Below are positions 1 to 10,800 of a DNA stretch of 64,000 nt, piece after piece. The position numbers and the translations under genes were made by a program. The notes under the pieces were generated by a model. The model made no database searches, was not told where the DNA came from, and saw only the letters and a program-made list of their open reading frames with translations. Where the stretch lies: NCBI GenBank assembly GCA_016703105.1, contig JADJCS010000020.1, positions 317,496-381,495 of the forward strand. The letters are read 5' to 3'. Numbering within the stretch: position 1 is the stretch's first letter; every line of letters starts with the position of its first letter. This DNA is from Flavobacteriales bacterium (GTDB taxonomy: Bacteria; Bacteroidota; Bacteroidia; Flavobacteriales_F; PHOS-HE28).

Positions 1-687
1 GGGCAGGCTGAAGTTGTCGAACACATACACGCCCCTCCAGGCATCGCTGCCGGATTGGATGTAGTAGGCATCCGCGTAAGAAGCGGTGACGATACCACCC
101 GTGTTCACGGTCTGTCCGTTCAATGGTGAATCGCCGTTCGGGATCGTGGTGAACTGGATGTCGTAGATGCTGGCATCGGGGATGGTGCCGCCCTGGGTGA
201 TGGTCACGTCGTCGATAACGATATGGTCCGGCGCACCGGTGCTGAGCACGGAGAAGATGAACTCCGCCGCATTGGTATCCACGGCCGCAGCCACGGTCTG
301 TGTCACTTCGGTCCAGGTGGAAGTGGCGGTGACATAAGCGTTGTAGGGCGCGTAGCCAAAAGCGTCCGTGCGCCCGTCGAAAAGGCTTGTGCGCACCTGT
401 CCGTTGCCGCGTACCCAGAAGTTGATGCTGTACACCGTGCCAGCGGCCACTGTGACCGGCTGCGAGGTGAAGCGCTTGTGCGGGGTGCCATTGCTGAGCT
501 GCACGGCGTAGGTGCCGCCATGCACGTCCGTGGAAACTTGCGCTACCGCGCTCTGCGCGATATTGCTCTTGGATCCGAACCAGCCGTCGGGCAGATTTCC
601 GGTCCAGGCTTCGAAGCCGCTCTGCACCACCTGCGCCTGGGCGGCGGTGGCCATCGCGACTACTAGTAGGAGTAAGGCTTTTTTCAT
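1..687 (-). CDS. Secreted protein with YhcR/NucH-type OB-fold, truncated at window edge
   Basis: The frame is open from an ATG at 687 down to position 1, so 229 codons of a longer protein are visible. It begins with a signal peptide (MKKALLLLVVAMATAAQAQ). Residues ~20-160 look like a beta-sandwich carbohydrate-binding-like module (FEAWTGNLPDGW at its start, then an IDDVTI strand at its end). Residues ~165-229 (SPLNGQTVNTGGIVTAS, then YYIQSG and WRGVYVFDN) resemble the OB-fold that precedes the catalytic domain of YhcR/NucH-type extracellular nucleases. The catalytic part, if present, lies outside the window. It follows the DUF5689 lipoprotein and TonB receptor on the same strand, with a 33-bp gap, so the three probably form one operon. 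The nuclease role is inference from the OB-like segment and the neighbours. Confidence 0.75.
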   Translation of the reverse strand, partial: MKKALLLLVVAMATAAQAQVVQSGFEAWTGNLPDGWFGSKSNIAQSAVAQVSTDVHGGTYAVQLSNGTPHKRFTSQPVTVAAGTVYSINFWVRGNGQVRTSLFDGRTDAFGYAPYNAYVTATSTWTEVTQTVAAAVDTNAAEFIFSVLSTGAPDHIVIDDVTITQGGTIPDASIYDIQFTTIPNGDSPLNGQTVNTGGIVTASYADAYYIQSGSDAWRGVYVFDNFSLP

Positions 688-720
688 GGTCGTAGGGTTG
701 ATCGGGTTGAGGGTCGGAGG

Positions 721-2006
721 TTATTGGATCAATACGTCGTCGATCCGGTAGGGGGTGGTTTCAGTGCTCGGGGTGCCACTGTACTTGAAGCCCACCACGA
801 AGTTATCGCCGGGAGTTAGGAAAGGGTCCAGGACAACGGAACCACTGGGTGTCCAGGTGCCCACCGTTGATCCACTTCCGGCCAGCGTTAAGCCGGTGAC
901 GGGCACCCACGGCGCGTTCGCCACTGCGGTGCCGTCGGTGAGGTTGACGTCAGCGCTCACCCAAACGGAAAGGCCATCATGTTGCCAAGTACCACCAAGG
1001 GCGGATAGGAACGAAAGCGCTGTTCCCGTGGTGAACTGCATGGGGGCGCTCACCAGCCAGGTCTCGTTGATGCCGCCGAAGCTGGGTGGCTTCGCTTCGC
1101 AGTAGAGCTCGCTGCCGTTCACCACGCCCTTCCATTTGCGGCTTCCCAAGGTGAACACGTTCAGCCAGCACTCCACCTCGGCGTCCGCGCCGTTCACCAC
1201 GCTGCTGAAGGTCTCGTTCACCACCAGTGCCGGTGCGCATGATGCCTGCCCGCACCGCGGACCGCTCAGTTGCACTTCGTTCAGATCGCGGATGAAAAGC
1301 TGCATGTCCTGACCGAACTGACCGACCACGGCCACGATGCTTCCTTTTCCATTGGGGATCGGAAGCCCGGCGAAATTCGCGTAGCCGCTGTTGCGCACCA
1401 GGACCACATCGCCACCGCAGTTCTCCAAGTTCCGGTTCACCGTGGTCTGGCCGATCACATCGGCATAGGTGAGCCCGGTGTCGGAGGCAGCGAACTGCAC
1501 GTTCTCCAATTTGATAAGCTGACCTTGGTACTGGGCCACTTGGGCAATGGACACGGTGGTGGATCGATGTCCACCAACGTTTCCTGCTTGATCACGTTCT
1601 CATCCACATCCACGGAATCCAACTGCAACATGCCGTTGTAGCTCGAGAGCGTCGTGCCCTTCAGGTAGATCCGGATCCGATCGCCTTGGTACAGACCCCC
1701 GCTGTTCTTCAAGCGCATCACAATGCCGGCCGCATCGTCCTGCACGAAAACGTTCTTGTACAGGTTGCCGTTCTGCTCATCGGCGGTCACCACGGCGTAC
1801 ACCGAGGAGTCGCCAATGAACTTATGGGGCAGAAAGCCGAAGTCGGCATGGAAGTCCCGCAACTCGGTCACGGTGAAAACGGAACCGGTGGGCAAGGTGC
1901 GCTCCGGTGGTGTGTCTAGTTCCTTGTTGCAGGCGCTGGCAAAGAGCACGGTGGTCAGGGCCAGCACCGCGAGCGCGGAAGAAGAGGGGAAGGTGTTGCG
2001 ATGCAT
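721..2006 (-). CDS. DUF5689 lipoprotein with C-terminal anchor/jelly-roll-like domain, one frameshift
   Basis: Two overlapping open frames (start ATG at 2006; second frame to the TAA at 721) are one gene split by a single-base loss near 1555-1566, where a run of CCACC repeats occurs; adding one base gives 428 residues. The N-terminus is a lipoprotein signal (LFASAC lipobox). Residues ~35-240 are a DUF5689-type OB-fold (YAVVTAD, NVFVQDDAAGIVMRL, then GDRIRIYLKG). The second half (ALVVNETFSS ... YRIDDVLIQ) is a beta-sandwich of the choice-of-anchor type. The gene starts 3 bp after the TonB-receptor stop, so the two are tightly coupled. DUF5689 proteins are known partners of TonB receptors in Bacteroidota; substrate unknown. 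The frameshift may be a sequencing error, because both halves are otherwise intact. Confidence 0.8.
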
Positions 2007-2009
2007 GGT

Positions 2010-4565
2010 TCAGAAACCGAAGCTGAGCATGATGAAATAGGTGCGGCCGAAGAGGTAGCTCACCTTCGGTGGGAAGCGGTCCAACTCCTGCCGGTCATAG
2101 CGCAGTTGTTCAAATCCGCCTACCGTGAATTCCTGGTTGTTGAGGAGGTTGCTCACCGACACGTTAAGCGCCAACCGGTATTTGCGCTTAAACATCCACG
2201 ACTTGCCGCCGAACGCGTCCAGGGTGAAGGCGTTGTCCAGTTGGGTCTGTTCCAGCAGGGCGTCCCATTGAGGATCTTCCACAACGAAACCATCCAATGC
2301 CTCTGCCGAGCGGCGGTCCGGGTTCGGGTCCAGATAGATGTCCGCGAAGTAGTTCCCGGTGATGGAGATGAACCAGAATTTGGGGGAGTTGTAACGCACG
2401 CTCAAACTGCCCGCTGTTTGCGGCATGCCGCCCACCCGGTAGTTCTGCCAATAGATCTTCCGGTCGGTGGCGAACACTTCCGAGGAATTGTCGCGTGTGA
2501 TCGTAGCCAACGGACGGCTGGTGTATAGGAATTGGCCGGTGCCGTATACAATGGACGTACTGATGGTGGGCGTCACCTTCACCTCCGTGCCGAACTCAAC
2601 GCCCATGTGGGATTGGTCCACACCACGCATGGTGTAGTTCACCAAGGTGCGGTAGTCGTCATGGTAGAACGAGCGCGACCACACCTGGTCCTGGATGTTC
2701 GCGATGTACACCGTGGCCCGACCCTTGACGCGAGGCGAACGAACAACGTAGTTGAGGTCAGCGCTGGCCACTTTCTCCAGTTGAAGTCCGGGGACCACCG
2801 CATCACGTGTGCGGGGTGAGATGTACGCGAAACGCGCGAGCGGAGGGCGCGTGAGGTAGGCTCCGTTAGCGGTGATGAAATGCCGACCGTTGATCTTGTA
2901 CGTGGCACCGGCCTTGATCCCGTAGTGCAGGAAGTTCTGCTTCTCTGAAGGGCCGAAGGAGCTGTCGGGGAAACGTCCGTTCCTCATCAAGCCATCCCTC
3001 CAGAAGGACTGTACACCGACCTGGCCTGCAGCGTAAGCCTCCACACGCTGCCAGTTCCCTTCCACTTGTGCGAAAGCCTGGCCCATGCGCACATGCATAT
3101 CGTAGTCGTAGCCAAAGCGTTCATCCTCCGTGATCACCCGGTTGGTGGTGTTCAGATCGTTCTGCGCCACGCTCGGGTCCAGGAAATCCTGCTCGGCGAA
3201 CTGGTCCACGTCCACCCAGAAGTCGCCGCCGAGCAGATCGCTGATCACCTTGTAGTTGTGCGTCACATGGTCATGCGCACTGAGGCCAATGCTGAGATGG
3301 TAGGTCTCGTTCATCGCGTTCGACCACACCGAGTTCAAGCCGAACCGTCGGGGATCGCTGCGCATGTCCTCCACGATGTACTTGCTCCGGTTGCCCGTGA
3401 CCGTGTTACCTGCGGTGCCGTCCGCATCCACCACCGAAAAGAGGTTCTTTCCATTGGCGAAATAGAGCTGGTCCCAATCGATCTGTCCCGCGCTCCCGTT
3501 CTCCCAGGCCGAAGCCAATTGAGCGGCCATGGCCGGGTCGGTATCCTCGTAGTAGCTGGGCAGGTAACGGTAGTAGTCCGGGCGCGGGTCTTTGGCGTCG
3601 TACCAGTTCAAGCTGGTCTGCCCATCCCGCCCGAAGGTGTAATAGAGTGAGGTGATCCATTCGGTCCCTTCCTTCGGGGTGAAGTAGTGCGAAAGCAGGA
3701 ACATGGGTTTGTGGTCCACACTGATCCGGGCATTGCGCTTCTCTCCCGCTTGGAGCCCCCAGTTAGGGTTGTAGTAGTTGGTCCCGCTCAGGTCATAGGC
3801 TTCTTGCACGGCCAGACCCTGTCGTCCCTGCGTAACCGGCGCGCCGAAGCCAACGAAGCCAAGGCTGTGCTTCGCGTTGAATTTCTTCTCCACACTGAGG
3901 AAGTAGGCATAGGCATCGAAGGTGGTGCCTTCGGTGTAGCCCTGGGTCGCATAGCGCCAGGAGCCGGAGGCGCTTACCGACCACCCGTTCTTCATCATGC
4001 CGGTGCTATGGGTGGCCATCACACGGTGGTCGTAGGCCCGGTTGCTCAACGCATAGGATACCCGGGTGCCCCGGCGCTGGTCGCTGGCCCGCGCGTTGAT
4101 CCCCGAATAGCCGCCGATCCCCGCGAACCCCAGCCGCGAACCGGAGTTGCCCGTGCGGATCTCCATGTAGCGCGTCACATCGTTCAACCCGCCCCACTGG
4201 GACCAAGTGGCCCAGCCCGCTTCGGGGTCGTTCACTGCGACCCCATTGATCATCACGGTGGTGTTCTCCCCGTCCAACCCTCGGATGCGGTAACGGGCGG
4301 GACCGAAGTTCAAACCGGCCGCTTGGGAGTAGACATCCCGCGAGGATTGAAGTATGCCTGAAATGTCCTGCGATCCCAGCTCCGATTCGAGATCGACCGT
4401 GGTTACCGTGAAGATCGGAAGGCGTTCCTGCAGCGCCAGTGAATCGTTCCCGTTCACCGCTGAGCTATCCACGATCTGAGCATGGAGCCCGGTGCTCAGG
4501 AACAGTACACTGACCACGCCCGTCGCTGATACCACGGAGCGACGAAGGGAACGGGAAGTGTCCAT
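2010..4565 (-). CDS. TonB-dependent outer-membrane receptor
   Basis: 851 residues from the ATG at 4565; an upstream in-frame start at 4598 would lie beside the promoter and is less likely. A signal peptide ends near residue 29 (LSTGLHAQ). There is a plug domain at ~40-150 (RIRGLDGENTTVMINGV, GIGGYSGINARAS) and a long beta-barrel ending in an aromatic residue (FIMLSFGF), as expected for BAM-dependent insertion. The carboxypeptidase-like N-terminal domain of SusC proteins is absent, and no SusD follows. The two genes downstream encode OB-fold proteins, one nuclease-like, so nucleic-acid fragments are a plausible substrate (inference). Metal-complex or other substrates cannot be excluded. A -7 promoter motif and two perfect dyads lie just upstream. 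Confidence 0.9.
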   Translation of the reverse strand: MDTSRSLRRSVVSATGVVSVLFLSTGLHAQIVDSSAVNGNDSLALQERLPIFTVTTVDLESELGSQDISGILQSSRDVYSQAAGLNFGPARYRIRGLDGENTTVMINGVAVNDPEAGWATWSQWGGLNDVTRYMEIRTGNSGSRLGFAGIGGYSGINARASDQRRGTRVSYALSNRAYDHRVMATHSTGMMKNGWSVSASGSWRYATQGYTEGTTFDAYAYFLSVEKKFNAKHSLGFVGFGAPVTQGRQGLAVQEAYDLSGTNYYNPNWGLQAGEKRNARISVDHKPMFLLSHYFTPKEGTEWITSLYYTFGRDGQTSLNWYDAKDPRPDYYRYLPSYYEDTDPAMAAQLASAWENGSAGQIDWDQLYFANGKNLFSVVDADGTAGNTVTGNRSKYIVEDMRSDPRRFGLNSVWSNAMNETYHLSIGLSAHDHVTHNYKVISDLLGGDFWVDVDQFAEQDFLDPSVAQNDLNTTNRVITEDERFGYDYDMHVRMGQAFAQVEGNWQRVEAYAAGQVGVQSFWRDGLMRNGRFPDSSFGPSEKQNFLHYGIKAGATYKINGRHFITANGAYLTRPPLARFAYISPRTRDAVVPGLQLEKVASADLNYVVRSPRVKGRATVYIANIQDQVWSRSFYHDDYRTLVNYTMRGVDQSHMGVEFGTEVKVTPTISTSIVYGTGQFLYTSRPLATITRDNSSEVFATDRKIYWQNYRVGGMPQTAGSLSVRYNSPKFWFISITGNYFADIYLDPNPDRRSAEALDGFVVEDPQWDALLEQTQLDNAFTLDAFGGKSWMFKRKYRLALNVSVSNLLNNQEFTVGGFEQLRYDRQELDRFPPKVSYLFGRTYFIMLSFGF

Positions 4566-4605
4566 GGACCGGTTGCACAGTAGGGTGGGGCGGAACAAAG
4601 GGCGG

Positions 4606-4613
4606 CAAAAGTA
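4606..4613 (-). promoter_or_regulatory. -7 promoter element of the TonB receptor gene
   Basis: TACTTTTG read on the minus strand, matching the Bacteroidota -7 consensus TAnnTTTG, 40 nt before the ATG at 4565. No convincing -33 TTG is seen; that zone is occupied by a perfect dyad. Confidence 0.6.
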
Positions 4614-4627
4614 AACATACCCCCACG

Positions 4628-4666
4628 CCCAGCGAGGTTCGCTGGGTGTTAAGGTTGATCTAACAC
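4628..4666. promoter_or_regulatory. Two abutting perfect inverted repeats in the divergent region
   Basis: CCCAGCGA-ggt-TCGCTGGG (4628-4646) is immediately followed, sharing one base, by GTGTTA-N9-TAACAC (4646-4666). The first dyad covers the -33 zone of the TonB-receptor promoter. The pair could be operators for a regulator controlling the receptor, or structured RNA if transcribed from further upstream. No regulator gene is adjacent. Confidence 0.45.
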
Positions 4667-4742
4667 ATCAGCCAGGGCAGGATCCCTTGTCAAGCTGTTG
4701 TTATATCCCTTCAAGTGCCTGGCGCTCAGGAGCGACATGGCT

Positions 4743-4750
4743 TACTTTTG
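4743..4750 (+). promoter_or_regulatory. -7 promoter element of the giant surface-protein gene
   Basis: TACTTTTG followed by CGGGCC, 66 nt before the ATG at 4817. Matches TAnnTTTG exactly. Confidence 0.55.
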
Positions 4751-4816
4751 CGGGCCGAAACAGCCGCCTCCTGGCTCTTACGCATGCGCCCGCTCCCATT
4801 TCCGCTCTCCTCCACC

Positions 4817-7800
4817 ATGCGCACGGCGGCTTTTTTCATGCTTTTCTTATTCTGGGGAGGTGCGGCCCGAGCGGCGCATTATGCGGGGGCGAGCATCACA
4901 TACGAGTGCCTCGGAGGCACCTCATATCTGGTGAACCTGGACCTCTTTGTGGATTGCGCCGGTGTCGATCCCATACCGCAGAGCCTCAATTTCCAAGGGG
5001 ATTGCGGTACCAGCTTCACCCTAGCGGCCCTGCCTGTTCCGCCGGGGAACGAGGTGTCTCAACTCTGCGCGGCCTCCCTGCCCAATAGCACCTGTAATGG
5101 GGGCGTGCTTCCGGGGATCAATCACTTCCAGTTCCAGGTCGTGGTCAACCTGGCGGCTTGCAACGATTGGACGATATCCTGGGCGATCTGTTGCCGCAAT
5201 GGATCGAACAACCTGGTGGGAACCCCCGGCATGTATGTCGAAGCCAATCTTGACAATGCGACCGCCCCGTGCAACAATTCACCGGTCTTCACCGATGTGT
5301 CCATTCCGTACGTCTGTCAAGGGCAAACAGTGAACTACAACTACGGGGTGAACGAACCGGATGGGAACACCATCGTGTACTCCTTGATCACCGCGCGCTA
5401 TGCCGCCCCGGCCGCCACGCCGGTGACCTATCAAGGCGGATTCACCGGTGCTCTACCTGTGCCGGGGATCACGCTGGATCCGCAGACGGGTCAATTGACC
5501 TTCGTGCCGACGCTTCAGGGGAACTACGTGGTGGCGGTGCTGGTGGAAGAGTTCGACGTGAACGGAGTGCTGATCGGCTCCGTGATGCGTGATCAGATCT
5601 TCGTGGTGATCAACTGCACCGGCCTAGCCCCTACTACGACGGGGTTATCGAACAACACTGCCGGCCTCATCACCGGCACCGGAAGTATCGAAGTGTGTGA
5701 TGGGGAGGCGTTCTGTGTGGATGTGGTGTTCAGCGATGCCGATCCTTTCACGGTGCTGAGCCTCGTGACCAATGCTACGCAATTGCTGCCTGGAGCGACC
5801 TTCAATGTGACGGGTACCAACCCGGCCACGGCAACCCTGTGTTGGACCGGCGACATCAACCTCACTCCGATGAACGTGTACATCGAGGCGAGCGATGGCA
5901 ACTGTCCGGTGGAGAATATCGTGTCCACGGCGATCAACGTCGTTACCACGCTCGGCTCCGGTGCGGCGCCTGATCCTGGTGCGAACGCTGTGATCAATTC
6001 CTGCACCGGGGCCGCTAACGTCGACCTTTTCACCCAACTCGGCGGAACGCCCGATGTGGGCGGGGTATGGACCGACCCCATCGGTGCGTCGCACAATGGC
6101 ACCTTCGTTCCTGGAACCGATGCGGGTGGCATATACACCTACACTGTAGGTAACTCCTGCTTGAGCGCTTCCGCAACGGTGACCGTCAACCTTGGTGTTT
6201 CGCCCGATGCAGGTGCCAGTGGTTCGTTGGACGTTTGCTCGAACGGAGCGTCCTCTAGTCTCTTCGCCCAACTCGGCGGTACCCCACAAGCCGGTGGCGC
6301 ATGGAGCGGACCGAGCGCGGTGGCAGGCGACAACTATGATCCGGCGACGATGACGCCGGGCGTGTACACCTACACAGTGACGGAGTTGCCTGCGGAACGC
6401 AACGGCCACGATCACCGTCACCGAGAACGCTGCAACGGACGCGGGCACGAACGGCACGCTGGACCTCTGCTCGAATGGAGCGTCCTCAAGTCTTTTCGCC
6501 CAACTGGCGGCACCCAAGCCGGTGGCGCCTGGAGCGGACCGAGCGCGGTGGCAGGCGGCAACTACGATCCGGGGACGATGACGCCGGGCGTGTACACCTA
6601 CACGGTAACAGGAGTTGCACCCTGCGTGAACGCGACGGCAACCGTCACCGTCACCGAGAACGCTGCGACGGACGCTGGCACGAACGGCACGCTGGACCTC
6701 TGCTCGAACGGAGCGTCCTCTAGTCTCTTCGCCCAACTAGGCGGTACCCCACAGCGGGGGCGCGTGGAGCGGACCAAGCGCGGTGGTAGGCGGCAACCAT
6801 GATCCGGCGACGATGACGCCGGGCGTGTACACCTACACAGTGACGGAGTTGCTCCTTGCGTGAACGCAACGGCCACGATCACCGTCACCGAGAACGCTGC
6901 GACGGACGCTGGCACGAACAGCACGCTGGACCTCTGCTCGAACGGAGCGTCCTCTAGTCTTTTCGCCCAACTGGGCGGTACCCCCAAGCCGGTGGCGCCT
7001 GGAGCGGACCGAGCGCGGTGGCAGGCGGCAACCACGATCCGGGGACGATGACGCCGGGCGTGTACACCTACACGGTAACAGGAGTTGCACCCTGCGTGAA
7101 CGCGACGGCAACCGTCACCGTCACCGAGAACGCTGCGACGGACGCTGGCACGAACGGCACGCTGGACCTCTGCTCGAACGGAGCGTCGTCAAGTCTCTTT
7201 GCCCAACTAGGCGGTACCCCACAAGCCGGTGGCGCATGGAGCGGACCGAGCGCGGTGGTAGGCGGCAACTATGATCCGGCGACGATGACGCCGGGCGTGT
7301 ACACCTACACAGTGACGGGAGTTGCTCCTTGCGTGAACGCAACGGCCACGATCACCGTCACCGAGAACGCTGCGACGGATGCTGGCACGAACAGCACGCT
7401 GGACCTCTGCTCGAATGGAGCGTCCTCTAGTCTTTTCGCCCAACTAGGTGGTACACCACAAGCCGGTGGCGCCTGGAGCGGACCGAGCGCGGTGGCAGGC
7501 GGCAACTACGATCCGGGGACGATGACGCCGGGCGTGTACACCTACACGGTAACAGGAGTTGCACCCTGCGTGAACGCGACGGCAACCGTCACCGTCACCG
7601 AGAACGCTGCGACGGACGCTGGCACGAACGGCACGCTGGACCTCTGCTCGAACGGAGCGTCCTCTAGTCTCTTCGCCCAACTAGGTGGTACCCCACAAGC
7701 GGGGGGCGCGTGGAGCGGACCAAGCGCGGTGGTAGGCGGCAACTATGATCCGGCGACGATGACGCCGGGCGTGTACACCTACACAGTGACGGGAGTTGCT

Positions 7801-10800
7801 CCTTGCGTGAACGCAACGGCCACGATCACCGTCACCGAGAACGCTGCGACGGACGCTGGCACGAACAGCACGCTGGACCTCTGCTCGAACGGAGCGTCCT
7901 CTAGTCTTTTCGCCCAACTAGGTGGTACACCACAAGCCGGTGGCGCCTGGAGCGGACCGAGCGCGGTGGCAGGCGGCAACTACGATCCGGGGACGATGAC
8001 GCCGGGCGTGTACACCTACACGGTAACAGGAGTTGCACCCTGCGTGAACGCGACGGCAACCGTCACCGTCACCGAGAACGCTGCGACGGACGCTGGCACG
8101 AACGGCACGCTGGACCTCTGCTCGAACGGAGCAGCTTCAAGTCTCTTCGCCCAACTAGGTGGTACCCCACAAGCGGGGGGCGCGTGGAGCGGACCAAGCG
8201 CGGTGGTGGCTGGCAACTACGATCCGGCGACGATGACACCGGGCGTGTACACCTACACAGTGACGGGAGTGGCTCCTTGCGTGAACGCAACGGCCACGAT
8301 CACCGTCACCGAGAACGCCTCGACGGATGCGGGCACGAACGGCACGCTGGACCTCTGCTCGAACGGAGCGTCGTCAAGTCTCTTCGCACAACTAGGTGGT
8401 ACACCACAAGCGGGGGGCGCGTGGAGCGGACCAAGCGCGGTGGTGGCTGGCAACTATGATCCGGGGACGATGACGCCGGGCGTGTACACCTACGCGGTAA
8501 CGGGAGTTGCACCCTGCGTGGACGCGACGGCAACCGTCACCGTCACCGAGAACGCTGCGACGGACGCTGGCACGAACAGCACGCTGGACCTCTGCTCGAA
8601 CGGAGCGTCCTCTAGTCTCTTCGCCCAACTAGGTGGTACCCCACAAGCGGGGGGCGCGTGGAGCGGACCGAGCGCGGTGGTAGGCGGCAACTATGATCCG
8701 GCGACGATGACGCCGGGCGTGTACACCTACACGGTAACAGGAGTTGCACCCTGCGTGAACGCGACGGCAACCGTCACCGTCACCGAGAACGCTGCGACGG
8801 ACGCTGGCACGAACAGCACGCTGGACCTCTGCTCGAACGGAGCGTCCTCTAGTCTTTTCGCCCAACTAGGTGGTACACCACAAGCCGGTGGCGCCTGGAG
8901 CGGACCGAGCGCGGTGGCAGGCGGCAACTACGATCCGGGGACGATGACGCCGGGCGTGTACACCTACACGGTAACGGGAGTTGCACCCTGCGTGGACGCG
9001 AGTGCCACTATTACGGTAACTGAGAATACCGCTCCTGATGCCGGCTCGGATGGCGCGGTCACGGTTTGCGATCAAGGTGCCGCTATCGGCCTCTTCGCTG
9101 AACTGGGCGGCACGCCGGATGCGGGCGGCACTTGGTCCGACCCGAACGGCGTAGCCCACAGCGGCAGCTTCGATCCATCGACGGACATCGCGGGCAACTA
9201 CATCTACAGCATCGGTGCGCTGGCGCCATGCGTCGCTGACCAATCGATCGTCACGGTAACCATCACCAGTTCGCCGGATGCGGGCGTGGATGGCGCGGTC
9301 ACGGTTTGCGATCAAGGCGCCGCGATCGGTCTCTTGGCCGAATTGGGCGGTACGCCGGATGCGGGCGGCACCTGGACCGATCCGAACGGCGTAGCACACA
9401 GTGGCAACTTTGATCCAGCGACGGACATCGTCGGCAACTATACGTACAGTATCGGCGCATTGGCACCGTGCGTGGCGGATCAATCGATCGTAGCCGTGTC
9501 GATCACCAGTTCGCCGGACGCGGGCCTAGATGGCGCGGTAACAGCGTGCGATCAAGGCGCAGCGATCGGGCTCTTCGCTGAGCTTGGTGGTTCTCCGGAT
9601 GCGGGCGGCACTTGGACCGATCCGAACGGCGTAGCCCACAGCGGCAACTTCGATCCGGCGACGGATATCGCGGGCAACTACACGTATAGCATCGGTGCGC
9701 TGGCGCCGTGCGTGGCGGATCAGAGCATCGTGGCGGTGTCCATCACCAGCTCGCCGGATACGGGCGTGGATGGAGCGGTCACGGTCTGCGATCAAGGCGC
9801 CGCGATCGGTCTCTTCCCCGAATTGGGCGGTACGCCGGATGCGGGCGGCACTTGGACCGATGCGAACGGCATTGCGCACAGTGGCAGCTTCGATCCCGCG
9901 ACGGACATCGCGGGCAACTACACCTACAGCATCGGAGCGCTCGCACCGTGCGTGGCGGATCAGAGCATCGTAACCGTGACGATCACCAGTTCGCCGGATG
10001 CGGGGATCGATGGAGCGGTAACAGCGTGCGATCAAGGCGCAGCGATCGGGCTCTTCGCTGAGCTTGGTGGTTCTCCGGATGCGGGCGGCACTTGGACCGA
10101 TCCGAACGGCGTAGCGCATAGCGGCAACTTTGATCCAGCGACGGACATCGCAGGCAACTACACGTATAGCATCGGTGCGCTGGCGCCATGCGTGGCGGAT
10201 CAGAGCATCGTAGCCGTGACGATCACCAGTTCGCCGGATGCGGGGATCGATGGAGCGGTAACAGCGTGCGATCAAGGCGCAGCGATCGGGCTCTTCGCCG
10301 TGCTTGGTGGTTCTCCGGATGCGGGCGGCACTTGGACCGATCCCAACGGCGTAGCCCACAGCGGCAACTTCGATCCGGCGACGGACATCGCGGGCAACTA
10401 CACGTATAGCATCGGTGCGCTGGCGCCTTGTGTGGCGGATCAGAGCATCGTGGCGGTAACCATCACCAGTTCGCCGGATGCGGGCGTGGATGGCGCCGTA
10501 ACGGTCTGCGATCATGGCGCAGCGATCGGGCTCTTCGCTGAGCTTGGTGGTTCTCCGGATGCGGGCGGCACCTGGACCGATGCGAACGGCGTAGCGCACA
10601 GTGGCAACTTTGATCCAGCGACGGACATCGCGGGCAACTACACCTACAGCATCGGAGCGCTCGCACCGTGCGTGGCGGATCAGAGCATCGTAACAGTGAC
10701 GATCACCAGTTCGCCGGATGCGGGCATCGATGGCGCGGTAACAGCGTGCGATCATGGCGCAGCGATCGGGCTCTTCGCTGAGCTTGGTGGTTCTCCGGAT

